A DNA stretch of 64,000 nt from Microvirga terrae (GTDB taxonomy: Bacteria > Pseudomonadota > Alphaproteobacteria > Rhizobiales > Beijerinckiaceae): the NCBI RefSeq assembly GCF_013307435.2, contig NZ_CP102845.1, forward strand, positions 2,737,001 through 2,801,000, written 5' to 3'. A program made the position numbers and the translations under genes. Positions 48,300 to 57,216 of this stretch are shown in pieces (position 1 is the stretch's first letter; each line of letters starts with the position of its first letter). Under the pieces are notes generated by a model. It was not told the origin of the DNA. It ran no database searches and saw only the letters and a list, made by a program, of their open reading frames with translations.

Positions 48300-50485
48300 G
48301 CAACTTTCGAGTTGTTGGCGGCAGACAGATGACCGAAGGCGGCGTTCGCCACGGACGGGCCGATCGGAGCTCTCGTCGGACGGGGGCCGACGGGAGGAGC
48401 CGTCTGCTGGTCGAGTTCTTCCACCTGACCGTCACGCAGGCGCAGGACGCGGTCGGCCAGCCGGATGTGGCTCGGCCGGTGGGTTGCCATCAGGATCGTG
48501 CAACGGCCGCGGCGCGAGGCGATGACGTCGGTGAAGGCTTTCGCGCAGGCGTCGTCGAGACCCGCGACAGGTTCATCGAGCAACAGGATCGGCGCATTAC
48601 GCAGCAAGGCGCCCGCAAGGGCGATCCGTTGCAGGATGCTGCGCGGCAGGCGGCCGCTCTGGTTGTCGCCCACTCGGGTGTCGAAGCCCTGCGGCAGCGC
48701 CTCGATGGCCTCAAGGACACCGGCTTCCGCGGCCGCGTCGCGGAGCTCCGTGTCCGACGCGCTGGGGCGGGCGAGACGCAGGTTCTGCGCCACCGTGCCG
48801 TAGAGAAGACCGGGCGATTGCGGCACCCAGCCGATGCTGCGACGAAGCACGGCGGGGTTGAAGGAGCGCACGTCGTGGCTGTCGATCCGAACGAGTCCAC
48901 CCTGAGGCCTGTAGAGCCCTGCGATCAGCAGAAGCAGGGTCGATTTGCCACTTCCTTCCGCACCCGTCACGGCAACGACCTGACCGGGCTGGATGGCGAA
49001 GCTGGCACCGGCGAGAACCGGTTCGGATTGCGGAAGATAGCGCAGGGTCACGCGCTGGAACACGATGGCGCCCTGCTCCGGCGGCGCCATGCGCGCCTCG
49101 AGCGGCGGAGGCCGTTCCGTCTCCAGGGCCATCAGCCCGTCGACCTGCCGGATGGAGGCCTGTGTCTGCTCCCAGCGCGACAGCATCACGAAGCAGGTCT
49201 GCAGCGGGCCGAGAATTCGCCAGATCAGCATCATCCCGGCAATCAGCGCACCTGCGGTCATCGAGCCGCCCAGAACCGCGAGCACTCCCATCACGACGGC
49301 GGCGAGACCCGACAGGGTCACGAGAGCTTGGCTCGTGGCGAGAACCGACCCGGACAAGGTGCTGACCCGGGCCGAGGCGACGGCCGCGGCAGCCGCTGCG
49401 GCGGAATAGCGATCGATCCAGCGCTCCTCAGCCCCGACGAGCTTCAGGGTCCTGACGGTTTCGAGAGCTTCGACAGCGAGCGCTTCCCGCGCCTGATTGG
49501 CCCGAGCGGCCTGCTCAATCGCCAGTCGCATCGGGCCGCGGGACACGAGGTAGAGGGCGACGAACCCGATGGCCGTGCCCACCGGAACCACCGCAATCCA
49601 GCCCCCCAGCAGCACCATGAGGATGATGACGAGCAGCGTGAAAGGCATGTCGAGAAGAGCGACGGCGAAACTGCCCGTGAGAAACTCACGGATCGCCGCG
49701 AAATCGCGGAGCCGCGAGACTTGGGAGGCGGTTCCGGCTCTTTCCACCAGGGCCGTCGGCAGGGACATGAGCTGCGTGAAGACGGCGCTCGGCACGGTCC
49801 GGTCGAGCCGTTCCGCGATGCTGAGCAGAGCCCGCTGGCGAATGGACCGGAATGCGACCTCAAGGAGGATGGCGATTGCCGCGCCAACGACCAGCATCGG
49901 CAGGGTCTGCGGGCTATAGCCGGCGATCACGGTGTCGAACACCGACATGGTGAATACGGGCACCGCGAGCCCGAGCACCGCCATCAATCCGCTGATGCCG
50001 AGCAGCGCCGGCAGATCGCCGCGGAACCGCCGGGCGATTCCGCTGAACCACCCCTGACGCGACGCTCCTACATCCGCATCGATGACGAGCATCAAGGTCC
50101 CGCGAAGCGTCTCCGGGCTGCAGGGCTCCACGTGGCCGGTCGCCCCGTCGAGGAGAAGGATTCTCCCCTCTTCGTCGCGATAGACGATTGCCGCTGCGCC
50201 GCCCGTCGGGAGCAGGATCGCCGGCAGCCGCCTCGGGTCGAGGCTCCCGCGCGACAGGCGCTCCATGCGGGTCGGATAGCCCAGGATGGCCAGAGTGTTC
50301 CGCACGTCCGTGATGTCGAGGTCCGGTTTGACATGCGGCAGAGCCGACAGCAGATCGTCCGCGCTGCCGGACCATTCCATCAGCCACAGCATGGACGTCA
50401 GGCAGCGGGCGAGATCGGATGGCGCAACCAGATCCTCCGGCAGTTCCAGCGGAAAGCGCGAACGGTCTTCCTTGGCCAGGTTCAT
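48296..50485 (-). CDS. Type I secretion ABC exporter half A, with degenerate C39-like domain
   Basis: A 729-aa exporter half. Residues 1-140 resemble a C39 peptidase-like domain, but the catalytic pattern is absent: the position expected to read GHW reads GGAAAIVYR, so it is presumably a non-proteolytic substrate-docking (CLD) domain. About 155-440 is the six-helix TM domain. The ATPase domain has Walker A GAEGSGKST at 508-516, Walker B ILLLDE with catalytic Glu638, and the H-loop ATHRPS. Its signature motif is degraded (QSGRLPRSILQR at 609-620 instead of LSGGQ). It overlaps both neighbours by 4 bases. It likely pairs with the 566-aa half next door. Confidence 0.9.
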   Translation of the reverse strand: MNLAKEDRSRFPLELPEDLVAPSDLARCLTSMLWLMEWSGSADDLLSALPHVKPDLDITDVRNTLAILGYPTRMERLSRGSLDPRRLPAILLPTGGAAAIVYRDEEGRILLLDGATGHVEPCSPETLRGTLMLVIDADVGASRQGWFSGIARRFRGDLPALLGISGLMAVLGLAVPVFTMSVFDTVIAGYSPQTLPMLVVGAAIAILLEVAFRSIRQRALLSIAERLDRTVPSAVFTQLMSLPTALVERAGTASQVSRLRDFAAIREFLTGSFAVALLDMPFTLLVIILMVLLGGWIAVVPVGTAIGFVALYLVSRGPMRLAIEQAARANQAREALAVEALETVRTLKLVGAEERWIDRYSAAAAAAAVASARVSTLSGSVLATSQALVTLSGLAAVVMGVLAVLGGSMTAGALIAGMMLIWRILGPLQTCFVMLSRWEQTQASIRQVDGLMALETERPPPLEARMAPPEQGAIVFQRVTLRYLPQSEPVLAGASFAIQPGQVVAVTGAEGSGKSTLLLLIAGLYRPQGGLVRIDSHDVRSFNPAVLRRSIGWVPQSPGLLYGTVAQNLRLARPSASDTELRDAAAEAGVLEAIEALPQGFDTRVGDNQSGRLPRSILQRIALAGALLRNAPILLLDEPVAGLDDACAKAFTDVIASRRGRCTILMATHRPSHIRLADRVLRLRDGQVEELDQQTAPPVGPRPTRAPIGPSVANAAFGHLSAANNSKVA

Positions 50486-52182
50486 GACACGCGCTCCAAT
50501 CGGCTGTCCCGGATCGCGTAGACCCTGTCGGCGATGTTCAACGTGGAGGGGCGATGCGTGACGATCACCACCGTCACCCTGCCCCGCAGGTCCGCCAGGA
50601 GACGGGCCAGTCGTGCATCGCTGTCGCCGTCGATCTGCGACGTGATGTCGTCCAGGAGCAGGATGCGCGGTTCCTCGACGAGTGCACGAACGACACCGAT
50701 GCGCTGGGCGGCGCCGCGCGGCAAGGGCGTGGCGGCCACACCGACCTGGGTGTGCCAGCCGCCCGGCAAGGCGCTGGCAACCTGGTCGAGACCGAGTTCC
50801 GTCGCCAAGCGCAGGGCCAGACCCTCGCGCTGCGGCTGATGCATGGTCATGTTCTGCAGCAGGGTGCCCCGGACCAGTGCCGGATCCGGCGGCACCAGAG
50901 CGACGAGCCGCCGTGCCGGCCCGACATCGACCTCGGCGAGATCCTGCCCGTCGATCTGGACCTGTCCGCTCGTCGCCTTGAGGTCTCCCGCGATCAGGCG
51001 CAGCAATGCGGAACGGCCGGATCCGTTGGAGCCCGTGATGCCGACGATCTCGCCCGGCAGGGCTTCAAGGTCGAGACCGTCGAACAGCCATTCGCTATAG
51101 CGCGGGGTCCGGAACCGAACGTCCTGCAGAAGAACGTGACCGGCAGGGACCTGCAAGGCGGGCCGCCCGGCGCTGCGTTCCTGCGGAAGCGCCCCGATCT
51201 CGGCGACGCGCCGCTTGCTCTCTCTGAGCGATTGCAGGCGCGACCACAGGGCGACGCCGCCGAGGAGAGGCTGCATCGTGCGACCGACCAGCATGGTGCA
51301 GGCGCCAAGCCCGCCGACGCTGAGCTGTCCGCTCAGAACCATGTGGCACCCGAAGGCCGCGACTCCCACCGTGGCGACCTGGGCCAGCAGCATGCCGCCT
51401 TCCTGACCGGACGAAATCCGATGCGACAGCTTCCGACGCAGTTGCGCGGAGCCGTTCTGCAGGCGCTCGTAGCGCCTCTCCAGCAAGGGCTCGGCGCCCA
51501 GCACCTTCATGGAGTGAATGCAGTTCAGCGTGTCGAAGAGAAAATTGAAGCGACGCTCCTCGGCCATCGCGAGCTCATGTGCCGCGCGGCGAACACGGTG
51601 TCCGGTCAGCGCAGCCAGAAGGCCGACGCCGGCCAGAAGCGTCAGGGGCACCAGAACCAGGGGACCTGCCAGATACCAGATGCCGAGGAGGTAGAGCAGC
51701 GCGAAAGGAAGGTCGAGCATCGCCTGCAGGGCGGGACCGGACCAGGCCTCGCGCAGGGTGCCGATCGCCGAGAGGCGCTCGGCGTAATAGCCGTTGCCGT
51801 GGGCCTCGAGTTCGGACAGAGGGGCATTCAGCAGGCATTGCATGGCCTGGCGATGGGCCTGGGCCTCCGAGGTTGCCGCGACACGGGCGAGCACCCGGCC
51901 GCGCACGTGGCGCAGCAGCGCCTCCAGAAGGACCGCGATGGCCACCGTCGTGGCAAGCACCGCCAGGGTCCCGATAGCCTTGTTCGGCAGGATCCGGTCG
52001 TAGACCTGAAGCAGCGCGACGGGAAGCGCCAGCGCCAGCAGGGTGATGAGCAGCGTCGCCTCTATCACCGGGATCAGGAACCCGATCCCGAAGCGGCCGA
52101 TCAGGCCTCTGAACGGGCGCGTCAGCCAGGGGCCGGCGGACACCATCGATGGTGCCGCGGTAGAAATGGCGGACCGATCCAT
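50482..52182 (-). CDS. Type I secretion ABC exporter half B, with divergent ATPase
   Basis: A 566-aa exporter half and first gene of the secretion operon. TM domain about 33-310 (LIPVIEATLLITLLALALPV opens TM1), no C39-like domain. The ATPase domain is unusual: Walker A GSNGSGRSA at 384-392 has Arg390 in place of the phosphate-binding Lys, the LSGGQ position reads PLPRGAAQR (487-494), and the catalytic Glu after Walker B is Asp512 (LLLDDI). The H-loop His543 is kept (VTHRPS). Half A keeps Walker A Lys and Walker B Glu, so the pair may be an asymmetric heterodimer. The upstream 310 bp hold inverted repeats. Confidence 0.9.
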   Translation of the reverse strand: MDRSAISTAAPSMVSAGPWLTRPFRGLIGRFGIGFLIPVIEATLLITLLALALPVALLQVYDRILPNKAIGTLAVLATTVAIAVLLEALLRHVRGRVLARVAATSEAQAHRQAMQCLLNAPLSELEAHGNGYYAERLSAIGTLREAWSGPALQAMLDLPFALLYLLGIWYLAGPLVLVPLTLLAGVGLLAALTGHRVRRAAHELAMAEERRFNFLFDTLNCIHSMKVLGAEPLLERRYERLQNGSAQLRRKLSHRISSGQEGGMLLAQVATVGVAAFGCHMVLSGQLSVGGLGACTMLVGRTMQPLLGGVALWSRLQSLRESKRRVAEIGALPQERSAGRPALQVPAGHVLLQDVRFRTPRYSEWLFDGLDLEALPGEIVGITGSNGSGRSALLRLIAGDLKATSGQVQIDGQDLAEVDVGPARRLVALVPPDPALVRGTLLQNMTMHQPQREGLALRLATELGLDQVASALPGGWHTQVGVAATPLPRGAAQRIGVVRALVEEPRILLLDDITSQIDGDSDARLARLLADLRGRVTVVIVTHRPSTLNIADRVYAIRDSRLERVS

Positions 52183-52492
52183 AACGCTACCAATGGCCTT
52201 TCGGCCGAAAGAACAAGGACGATGTCTTTGGTGAAATATACCGGGCTCTCACCGGTATGGCGGGGCGGCATCATGCCTTTGAGCCGTTCTCATCCGAGTG
52301 AGAGCTCAACCCGCCATGGGCTTCAACATATAGCTACAATAGAATTCGGAAATATTTTCTTATGAGTCAACGCAATGGTGTGACGGGTTCGGCGTTAATG
52401 CTTCGGTAAAGTTAACGCCGGGTCCCGCTCGCGCCGCCAACACGAGCCTGAGATCCAGCAAACGCCTGACCGTTGTCCCGGAAGGATCCGTC
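52183..52492. promoter_or_regulatory. Upstream region of the secretion/adhesin operon, rich in inverted repeats
   Basis: This 310-bp AT-rich gap between the exporter operon and the preceding operon's last gene contains three clean inverted repeats. CTTTCGGCCGAAAG (52198-52211) lies just upstream of half B's start. ATACCGG/CCGGTAT with a 7-base spacer is at 52238-52258. CGGCGTTAA/TTAACGCCG with a 13-base spacer is at 52390-52420. The first two are candidate operators; the third may be the end hairpin of the preceding aromatic operon, though no T-run follows it. No gene is visible in the gap. Confidence 0.5.
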
Positions 52493-53461
52493 CTAGTCGT
52501 CGATCTCGACTGGAGGCGTCCCGTAGGTGTGGAACGACTCGACGGTCTTCATGCCCCAGGCCTGGCCTTTCCTGCGCTCCTCCTCGGTCCAGACGACCGG
52601 CTTCCAGTCCGGGGCCAGGATGAGCCGGGCGCCGGCGTTGCAGACCTCGACCCGGTTGCCGCCCGGCTCGTACACATACAGGAAGAAGGTCTGCTGCACC
52701 GCGTGCTTGTGCGGCCCGGACTCGATCGGGACGCCGGCCTCCAGAAAGATGTCGGCGGCTCTCAAGACGTCTTCGCGGCTGTCGAGCGCATAGGTCAGGT
52801 GATGGAAGCGGCCCCTCGCGCCGGTATGGTCCCGCGTGAAGGCGAAGTCGTAGCTCTTGTTGGTCAGCGTCATCCACATGCCGGCCTCGTTGCCGTCGTC
52901 GAGGACGATCTGCTCGGTCAGGCGGCACCCGAGATAAGTCTCGTAGAAAACCCGGTTCGCCCGGATGTCCGAGGCAAGGCAGTTCAGGTGGTCGAGCCGG
53001 CGGACATTGACGCCACGGGCCGGAAAACGCTGCGCCTGGTTCTTCAGGGCCGGCTTCAGTTCCGGCGGAGCCTGATACCACTCGGTTTCGTAATAGAGCT
53101 CGACCACATGCCCGTCCGGATCGCGGCAGAGGAAGGCCGGCCCATGACCGAGATCGCCATCCGTCCAGCCGATCTCATAGCTCGACCCTTTCAGGGCGGC
53201 CACGCGACGCTCCAGAGCCTGCGGGCTCCGGGCACGGAACGCCATGTGGCCCATGCCGGGCTTCTTCGACGCCGTGAGCTTGAGCGAGTGGCGCTCGTAA
53301 TCGTCCCAGCCCCGGAGATAGACGGAGTCTCCCTGGCGCCCGCTCTCCGTCATGCCGAGCACGTCGACGAAGAAGCGCAGGCTCTCCTCGGGCTTCGGCG
53401 TGAGCAGTTCAAGGTGGCCGAGATGGGCCAGGTCGAGCACCGGTTCGTCTTGCATCAGCAT
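52493..53461 (-). CDS. Extradiol ring-cleavage dioxygenase (VOC family, catechol 2,3-dioxygenase-like)
   Basis: A 322-aa two-domain vicinal-oxygen-chelate protein. The C-terminal half keeps the Fe(II) ligands: His in LDHLNCLASDI, His in RFHHLTYALDS and Glu in NRVEVCNAG. The N-terminal half is a structural copy (LAHLGHLELLTPKPEES). Length and layout match type I extradiol dioxygenases, which open catechol, homoprotocatechuate or related rings next to the hydroxyls. The exact substrate is not readable. It is the last gene of the operon, 60 bp after the MetE-like gene, and is probably fed by the VanAB-like products. Confidence 0.85.
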   Translation of the reverse strand: MLMQDEPVLDLAHLGHLELLTPKPEESLRFFVDVLGMTESGRQGDSVYLRGWDDYERHSLKLTASKKPGMGHMAFRARSPQALERRVAALKGSSYEIGWTDGDLGHGPAFLCRDPDGHVVELYYETEWYQAPPELKPALKNQAQRFPARGVNVRRLDHLNCLASDIRANRVFYETYLGCRLTEQIVLDDGNEAGMWMTLTNKSYDFAFTRDHTGARGRFHHLTYALDSREDVLRAADIFLEAGVPIESGPHKHAVQQTFFLYVYEPGGNRVEVCNAGARLILAPDWKPVVWTEEERRKGQAWGMKTVESFHTYGTPPVEIDD

Positions 53462-53521
53462 GTCTCTCGCATGTGACGGGAATGGCGAGGGAACGCAGGG
53501 TCCGTCCCCTCGCCTGCCCGA

Positions 53522-54655
53522 TCAGGCCGCCTTCTGGGCTCCGGAGCCAGGGCTGCCCCACACCTCTTCGGCGATCTCGACGATCATGCGCAGCTTGGCC
53601 CATTGCTCGTCCTCGGCCAGGGTGTTGCCCTCCTCGGTCGAGGCGAAGCCGCATTGAGGCGAGAGGCAGAGCTGATCGAGATCGACATATTTCGTCGCCT
53701 CGTCGATCCGGCGCTTGATGTCGTCCTTCTTCTCGAGGATCCCGGTCTTGGAGGTCACGAGGCCGAGAACGACGGACTTGCCCTTCGGCAGGAACCGCAG
53801 GGGCTCGAAGCCCCCGGCGCGGTCCGTGTCCCATTCCATGAAGTAGCCGTCTACCGGCATGCGGTTGAACAACACCTCCGCGACCGGCTCGTAGCCGCCC
53901 GACGCGATAAAGGTCGAGCGGAAGTTGCCGCGGCACAGGTGCATGGTGATCGTCAGATCCTCCGGCTTGTCCCTCAGCGCCTCGCGCACCATGCCGGCAT
54001 AGATCTCGGGCTGCTTTTCCGGATCGTCCCCGCGCTGGCGCAGCATCTCGCGCTGCTCCGGATCGCAGAGATAGGCGAACGAGATGTCGTCGAGCTGGAG
54101 ATAGCGGCAGCCGGCATCATAGAAGGCGTGAACGGCCTTGTTGTAGGCCCGGCCGACATCCGCGTAGAAGTCGTCCATGTTCGGGTAGACGCCCATGTTC
54201 ATCATCTTCCGCCCGCCGCGGTAATGGAGCATGCTCGGTCCCGGAATGGTCATCTTGGCGACCCGGTCCGTGTTGTCCTTCACGAAGCGGAAATGGTCGA
54301 TCATCGGGTGATGGCCGGAAAAGCCGACCTTGCCGGTGATCCGCAGCGCCTTCGAAATGCCGACGCCTCCCTTGAAGTTCATGCCGGAATCGGCCTCGAC
54401 GGACGTCACGCCGTCGAGATGCTCCAGAAAGTCGAAGTGCCAGAAGGCGCGGCGGAACTCGCCGTCCGTCACTGCCTGCAGGCCGATCTCCTCCTGACGC
54501 TTGATCAGGGCCCGGATCTCGCGGTCCTCGACCTCCTTCAAGGCCTCGTCCGAGATCTCGCCGTCGTGATGCTTGTGGCGCGCTTCCTTCAAGGCAGCGG
54601 TACGGAGCAGGCTGCCGACCATGTCGGCGCGGAAAGGCGGTTTGGTGCGTTGCAT
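53522..54655 (-). CDS. MetE C-terminal-domain-like methyltransferase (cobalamin-independent)
   Basis: A 377-aa protein similar to the catalytic C-terminal half of MetE, of the short YxjG type. The zinc ligands expected for MetE are recognisable: His and Cys in TMHLCRGNF, Glu in FMEWDTDRAG and Cys in LSPQCGF. The N-terminal MetE half is missing, so use of tri-glutamyl folate by the usual mechanism is uncertain. It lies between the Liv transporter and a ring-cleavage dioxygenase, suggesting a methyl-group transfer during aromatic breakdown or methionine supply, but this is inference. It starts 23 bp after livF. Confidence 0.8.
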   Translation of the reverse strand: MQRTKPPFRADMVGSLLRTAALKEARHKHHDGEISDEALKEVEDREIRALIKRQEEIGLQAVTDGEFRRAFWHFDFLEHLDGVTSVEADSGMNFKGGVGISKALRITGKVGFSGHHPMIDHFRFVKDNTDRVAKMTIPGPSMLHYRGGRKMMNMGVYPNMDDFYADVGRAYNKAVHAFYDAGCRYLQLDDISFAYLCDPEQREMLRQRGDDPEKQPEIYAGMVREALRDKPEDLTITMHLCRGNFRSTFIASGGYEPVAEVLFNRMPVDGYFMEWDTDRAGGFEPLRFLPKGKSVVLGLVTSKTGILEKKDDIKRRIDEATKYVDLDQLCLSPQCGFASTEEGNTLAEDEQWAKLRMIVEIAEEVWGSPGSGAQKAA

Positions 54656-54678
54656 GGGCGTTCCTCCAGATGAAAAAT

Positions 54679-55413
54679 CTAACGCGCGGCCACCCGGGCC
54701 GGCTTCTTCTTGGCCGTCACCCCGAGATGCTGTTCGAGAGCCGCCGGGTCATCGATCAGCGACCGGCTTGTACCGGCATGCACGATGGTGCCGCGGTCGA
54801 GGATGACGGCATTGTCGGTCACGCCGAGGATCTTCTGGGCATGCTGCTCCACCACGATGGCGGACATCCCCTCCTGACGGATGATCCGGTTCAGGGCCGC
54901 CAGCAGCTCCTCGATGATGATGGGTGCGAGACCCTCGGTCGGCTCATCCAGCAGCATGAGCTTGGGATTGAGCACGAGCGCGCGGGCGATGGCCAGCATC
55001 TGCTGCTCGCCGCCGGAGAGCTGGTTGCCGAGATTGGAGCGACGCTCCTTCAGGCGGGGAAACATCTCGTAGGCGCGGGCCAGCGTCCAGGGTCCGGGGA
55101 GCGCCACCGCGGTGATGTTCTCCTCCACGGTCAGGGACTTGAAGATGTTGCGCTCCTGCGGCACCCAGCCGATCCCGGCGAGCGCCCGCCTGTCCGGGCG
55201 GATTGCCGTGACGTCCCGGCCGTCGAGCCGGATCGAGCCGCCGCGCAGCCGGGTCACGCCGATGATCGTGTTGAGCAGGGTCGTCTTGCCGGTGCCGTTG
55301 CGGCCGAGCACCGCCAGGGATTCCCCTGGTTTGAGCCGGAGGTCGATGTTCGAGATCACGACCGCCTCCCCGTAGCCGGCGGAGACCTGGCTGAGTTGCA
55401 GAAGATCACTCAT
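54679..55413 (-). CDS. livF: Branched-chain-type ABC transporter ATPase LivF
   Basis: ATPase (244 aa) of a Liv/HAAT-type importer. Walker A GRNGTGKTTLLN, signature LSGGEQQMLAIARAL, Walker B LMLLDEPTEGL, and QERNIFKSLTVEEN in the Q-loop region. The longer frame to 55548 lies inside livG in another reading frame, and MSDLLQLSQVSAGYGE at 55413 is the family N-terminus. It overlaps livG by 8 bases. The cluster context suggests uptake of an aromatic acid rather than Leu/Ile/Val. Confidence 0.92.
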   Translation of the reverse strand: MSDLLQLSQVSAGYGEAVVISNIDLRLKPGESLAVLGRNGTGKTTLLNTIIGVTRLRGGSIRLDGRDVTAIRPDRRALAGIGWVPQERNIFKSLTVEENITAVALPGPWTLARAYEMFPRLKERRSNLGNQLSGGEQQMLAIARALVLNPKLMLLDEPTEGLAPIIIEELLAALNRIIRQEGMSAIVVEQHAQKILGVTDNAVILDRGTIVHAGTSRSLIDDPAALEQHLGVTAKKKPARVAAR

Positions 55414-56158
55414 CGATGCTCTCCCCGAGATAGACCGCCCGAACCCTCGGGTCGGTCGAGACCTCGTCGACGCTGCCTTCGGTGAACAGCGCACCGTTGA
55501 CCAGGACCGAGATCCTGTCCGCGAAGCTGAACACCAGATCCATGTCATGCTCGATCAGGAGAACTGACACATCCCGCGGCAGAGCCGCCACCGTGGCGAG
55601 CAGTTCGTGCCGCTCGGCCTCCGGCACGCCGGCGGCCGGCTCGTCGAGCAGGAGCACCCGCGGCCGGCAGGCGAAGGCGACGGCGATCTCCAGCAGACGC
55701 TGCTTACCGTAGGCCAGGTTCGATGTGCGCTCGTCTAGCACATCGGTCAGGCGGAAGCGCTGCGCGATCTCGACGATCTCGTCGACGATCTCGCGCTTGC
55801 TGCCGATCACCCGCCACCAGTCGCGCCCTCCTCCCATGCGCTCGGAGACCGCCAAGCCGAGCGTTTCGAGGGGCGTCATGGCCGGGAAAAGCTGGTTGAT
55901 CTGGAACGTTCGGGCAAGACCGCGCTGGACCCGCAGTTCGGGCCGCAGGCGCGTGATGTCCTGACCTTCCAGCAGGATCTGCCCCGATGTGGGGGCGAGC
56001 ACTCCCGTGAGGAGGTTGATGAACGTGGTCTTACCGGCGCCGTTCGGCCCGATGAGGGCGTGGCGGGCGCCCTGCTCCAGCCTGAACGTCACGTTGTCCG
56101 TGGCCACGAGGCCGCCGAAGCGCTTGATGAGGCCCCTGGTTTCGAGAGCGGGCGCCAT
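55406..56158 (-). CDS. livG: Branched-chain-type ABC transporter ATPase LivG
   Basis: ATPase (250 aa), partner of LivF. Walker A GPNGAGKTTFIN, a LivG-type Q-loop LARTFQINQLFPAMT, and Walker B VLLLDEPAAGVPEAE. The signature is altered: the LSGGxQ position reads LAYGKQRLLEIAVAFA, as usual for LivG proteins. The ATG at 56158 follows GGGAGGT and is one base after the livM stop. An earlier start at 56203 sits inside livM. Confidence 0.92.
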   Translation of the reverse strand: MAPALETRGLIKRFGGLVATDNVTFRLEQGARHALIGPNGAGKTTFINLLTGVLAPTSGQILLEGQDITRLRPELRVQRGLARTFQINQLFPAMTPLETLGLAVSERMGGGRDWWRVIGSKREIVDEIVEIAQRFRLTDVLDERTSNLAYGKQRLLEIAVAFACRPRVLLLDEPAAGVPEAERHELLATVAALPRDVSVLLIEHDMDLVFSFADRISVLVNGALFTEGSVDEVSTDPRVRAVYLGESIDE

Positions 56159-56159
56159 G

Positions 56160-57197
56160 TCAGACCTCCCGGGCTTTCGTCGTCGGCAGAGGCTGCGAAG
56201 CATCCGCCACGAGGCTGCGCCTCGAGCGCGGCCACAGGGCCCGGATGCGGTCCGTCAGCCGCTCGCGCCCTGCCAGCACGAGAAGGACGAGGATCAGGCC
56301 GATCCAGAACTGCCAGTATTGCGGCGTCCAGGCGGACAAGACGTCCTGCAGCACCTTGAAGAACACGGCCCCGATGAGCCCGCCGTAGAGATAACCGACG
56401 CCGCCGATCACCAGCACGAGCATCACGTCCGCCGAGCGGTGGAAGGCGAGCACGTCGAGGGACACGAACTGGGTGGTCTGCGCCAGCAGGGCGCCGGCAA
56501 TCCCTGCATAGGCGGCTGCCAGCGTGTAGATCGCCACGAGGCGGCGGTTGACGGGGATTCCGACCGCCCTGGCCCGCAGGGGATTGTCGCGGATCGAGCG
56601 CAGCGACAGCCCATAGGGCGATACGACGATCCGGCGTGCCAGGACGAACAGCACGAAGGTCACCACGAGGCTGTAGGTGTAGGCGACCGTGCCGAAGATG
56701 TCGAACTCGAACAGGCCGAGGATCGGCCCCATGCTGATGCCCTGGAGACCGTCCGCGCCGCCGGTGAGCCACGACATCTGGTTGGCGAGTTCGCCGAGGA
56801 CGAGAGCGACGCCGAGCGTCACCATGAGCTTGGTCAGGTCCGATCCGCGCAGGACGAGGAAGCTGGTGACGAACCCGAGGATCGCCGCGGCGAGTGCCGC
56901 GACGGCCAGGCCCACGAGGGGATCGCCGATTCCGTTCCTGGCGAGGATGCCGGCCGCATAGGCGCCCAGGCCGAAGAACGCGGCATGACCCAAAGATACG
57001 ATGCCCGCATAGCCGAGGATCAGGTCCAGAGACAGGGCGAACAGGCCGATGATCGCGACCTCGTTCAGGATGAGGTGGCGCTCGGGCAGGAAGAACAGGG
57101 TCGCGGCCGCCATGAGCCAGAAGGCGATCTCGCCCCAGCCCCATCGGCCTCTCCGGCCCAGGGCCGCCCTTACGTTATCGGCAGTATTCGACTGCAT
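56160..57197 (-). CDS. livM: Branched-chain-type ABC transporter permease LivM
   Basis: Inner-membrane permease (345 aa) with about ten TM helices. Family motifs: LDLILGYAGIVSLGHAAFFGLGAYA with the following AGILARNG, and LVIGGVGYLYGGLIGAVFF. A GTG at 57227 could extend it by ten residues, but the ATG at 57197 is the better start. The gene is 19 bp after livH and 1 bp before livG. Confidence 0.91.
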   Translation of the reverse strand: MQSNTADNVRAALGRRGRWGWGEIAFWLMAAATLFFLPERHLILNEVAIIGLFALSLDLILGYAGIVSLGHAAFFGLGAYAAGILARNGIGDPLVGLAVAALAAAILGFVTSFLVLRGSDLTKLMVTLGVALVLGELANQMSWLTGGADGLQGISMGPILGLFEFDIFGTVAYTYSLVVTFVLFVLARRIVVSPYGLSLRSIRDNPLRARAVGIPVNRRLVAIYTLAAAYAGIAGALLAQTTQFVSLDVLAFHRSADVMLVLVIGGVGYLYGGLIGAVFFKVLQDVLSAWTPQYWQFWIGLILVLLVLAGRERLTDRIRALWPRSRRSLVADASQPLPTTKAREV

Positions 57198-57216
57198 CGG
57201 CTTGTTTCCTGTCGGT

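Noticed and set aside
55406..56158. Degraded ABC signature in LivG as a sign of a broken gene
   Set aside because: LivG proteins normally have this altered signature, and the gene is otherwise intact and tightly coupled to its operon.
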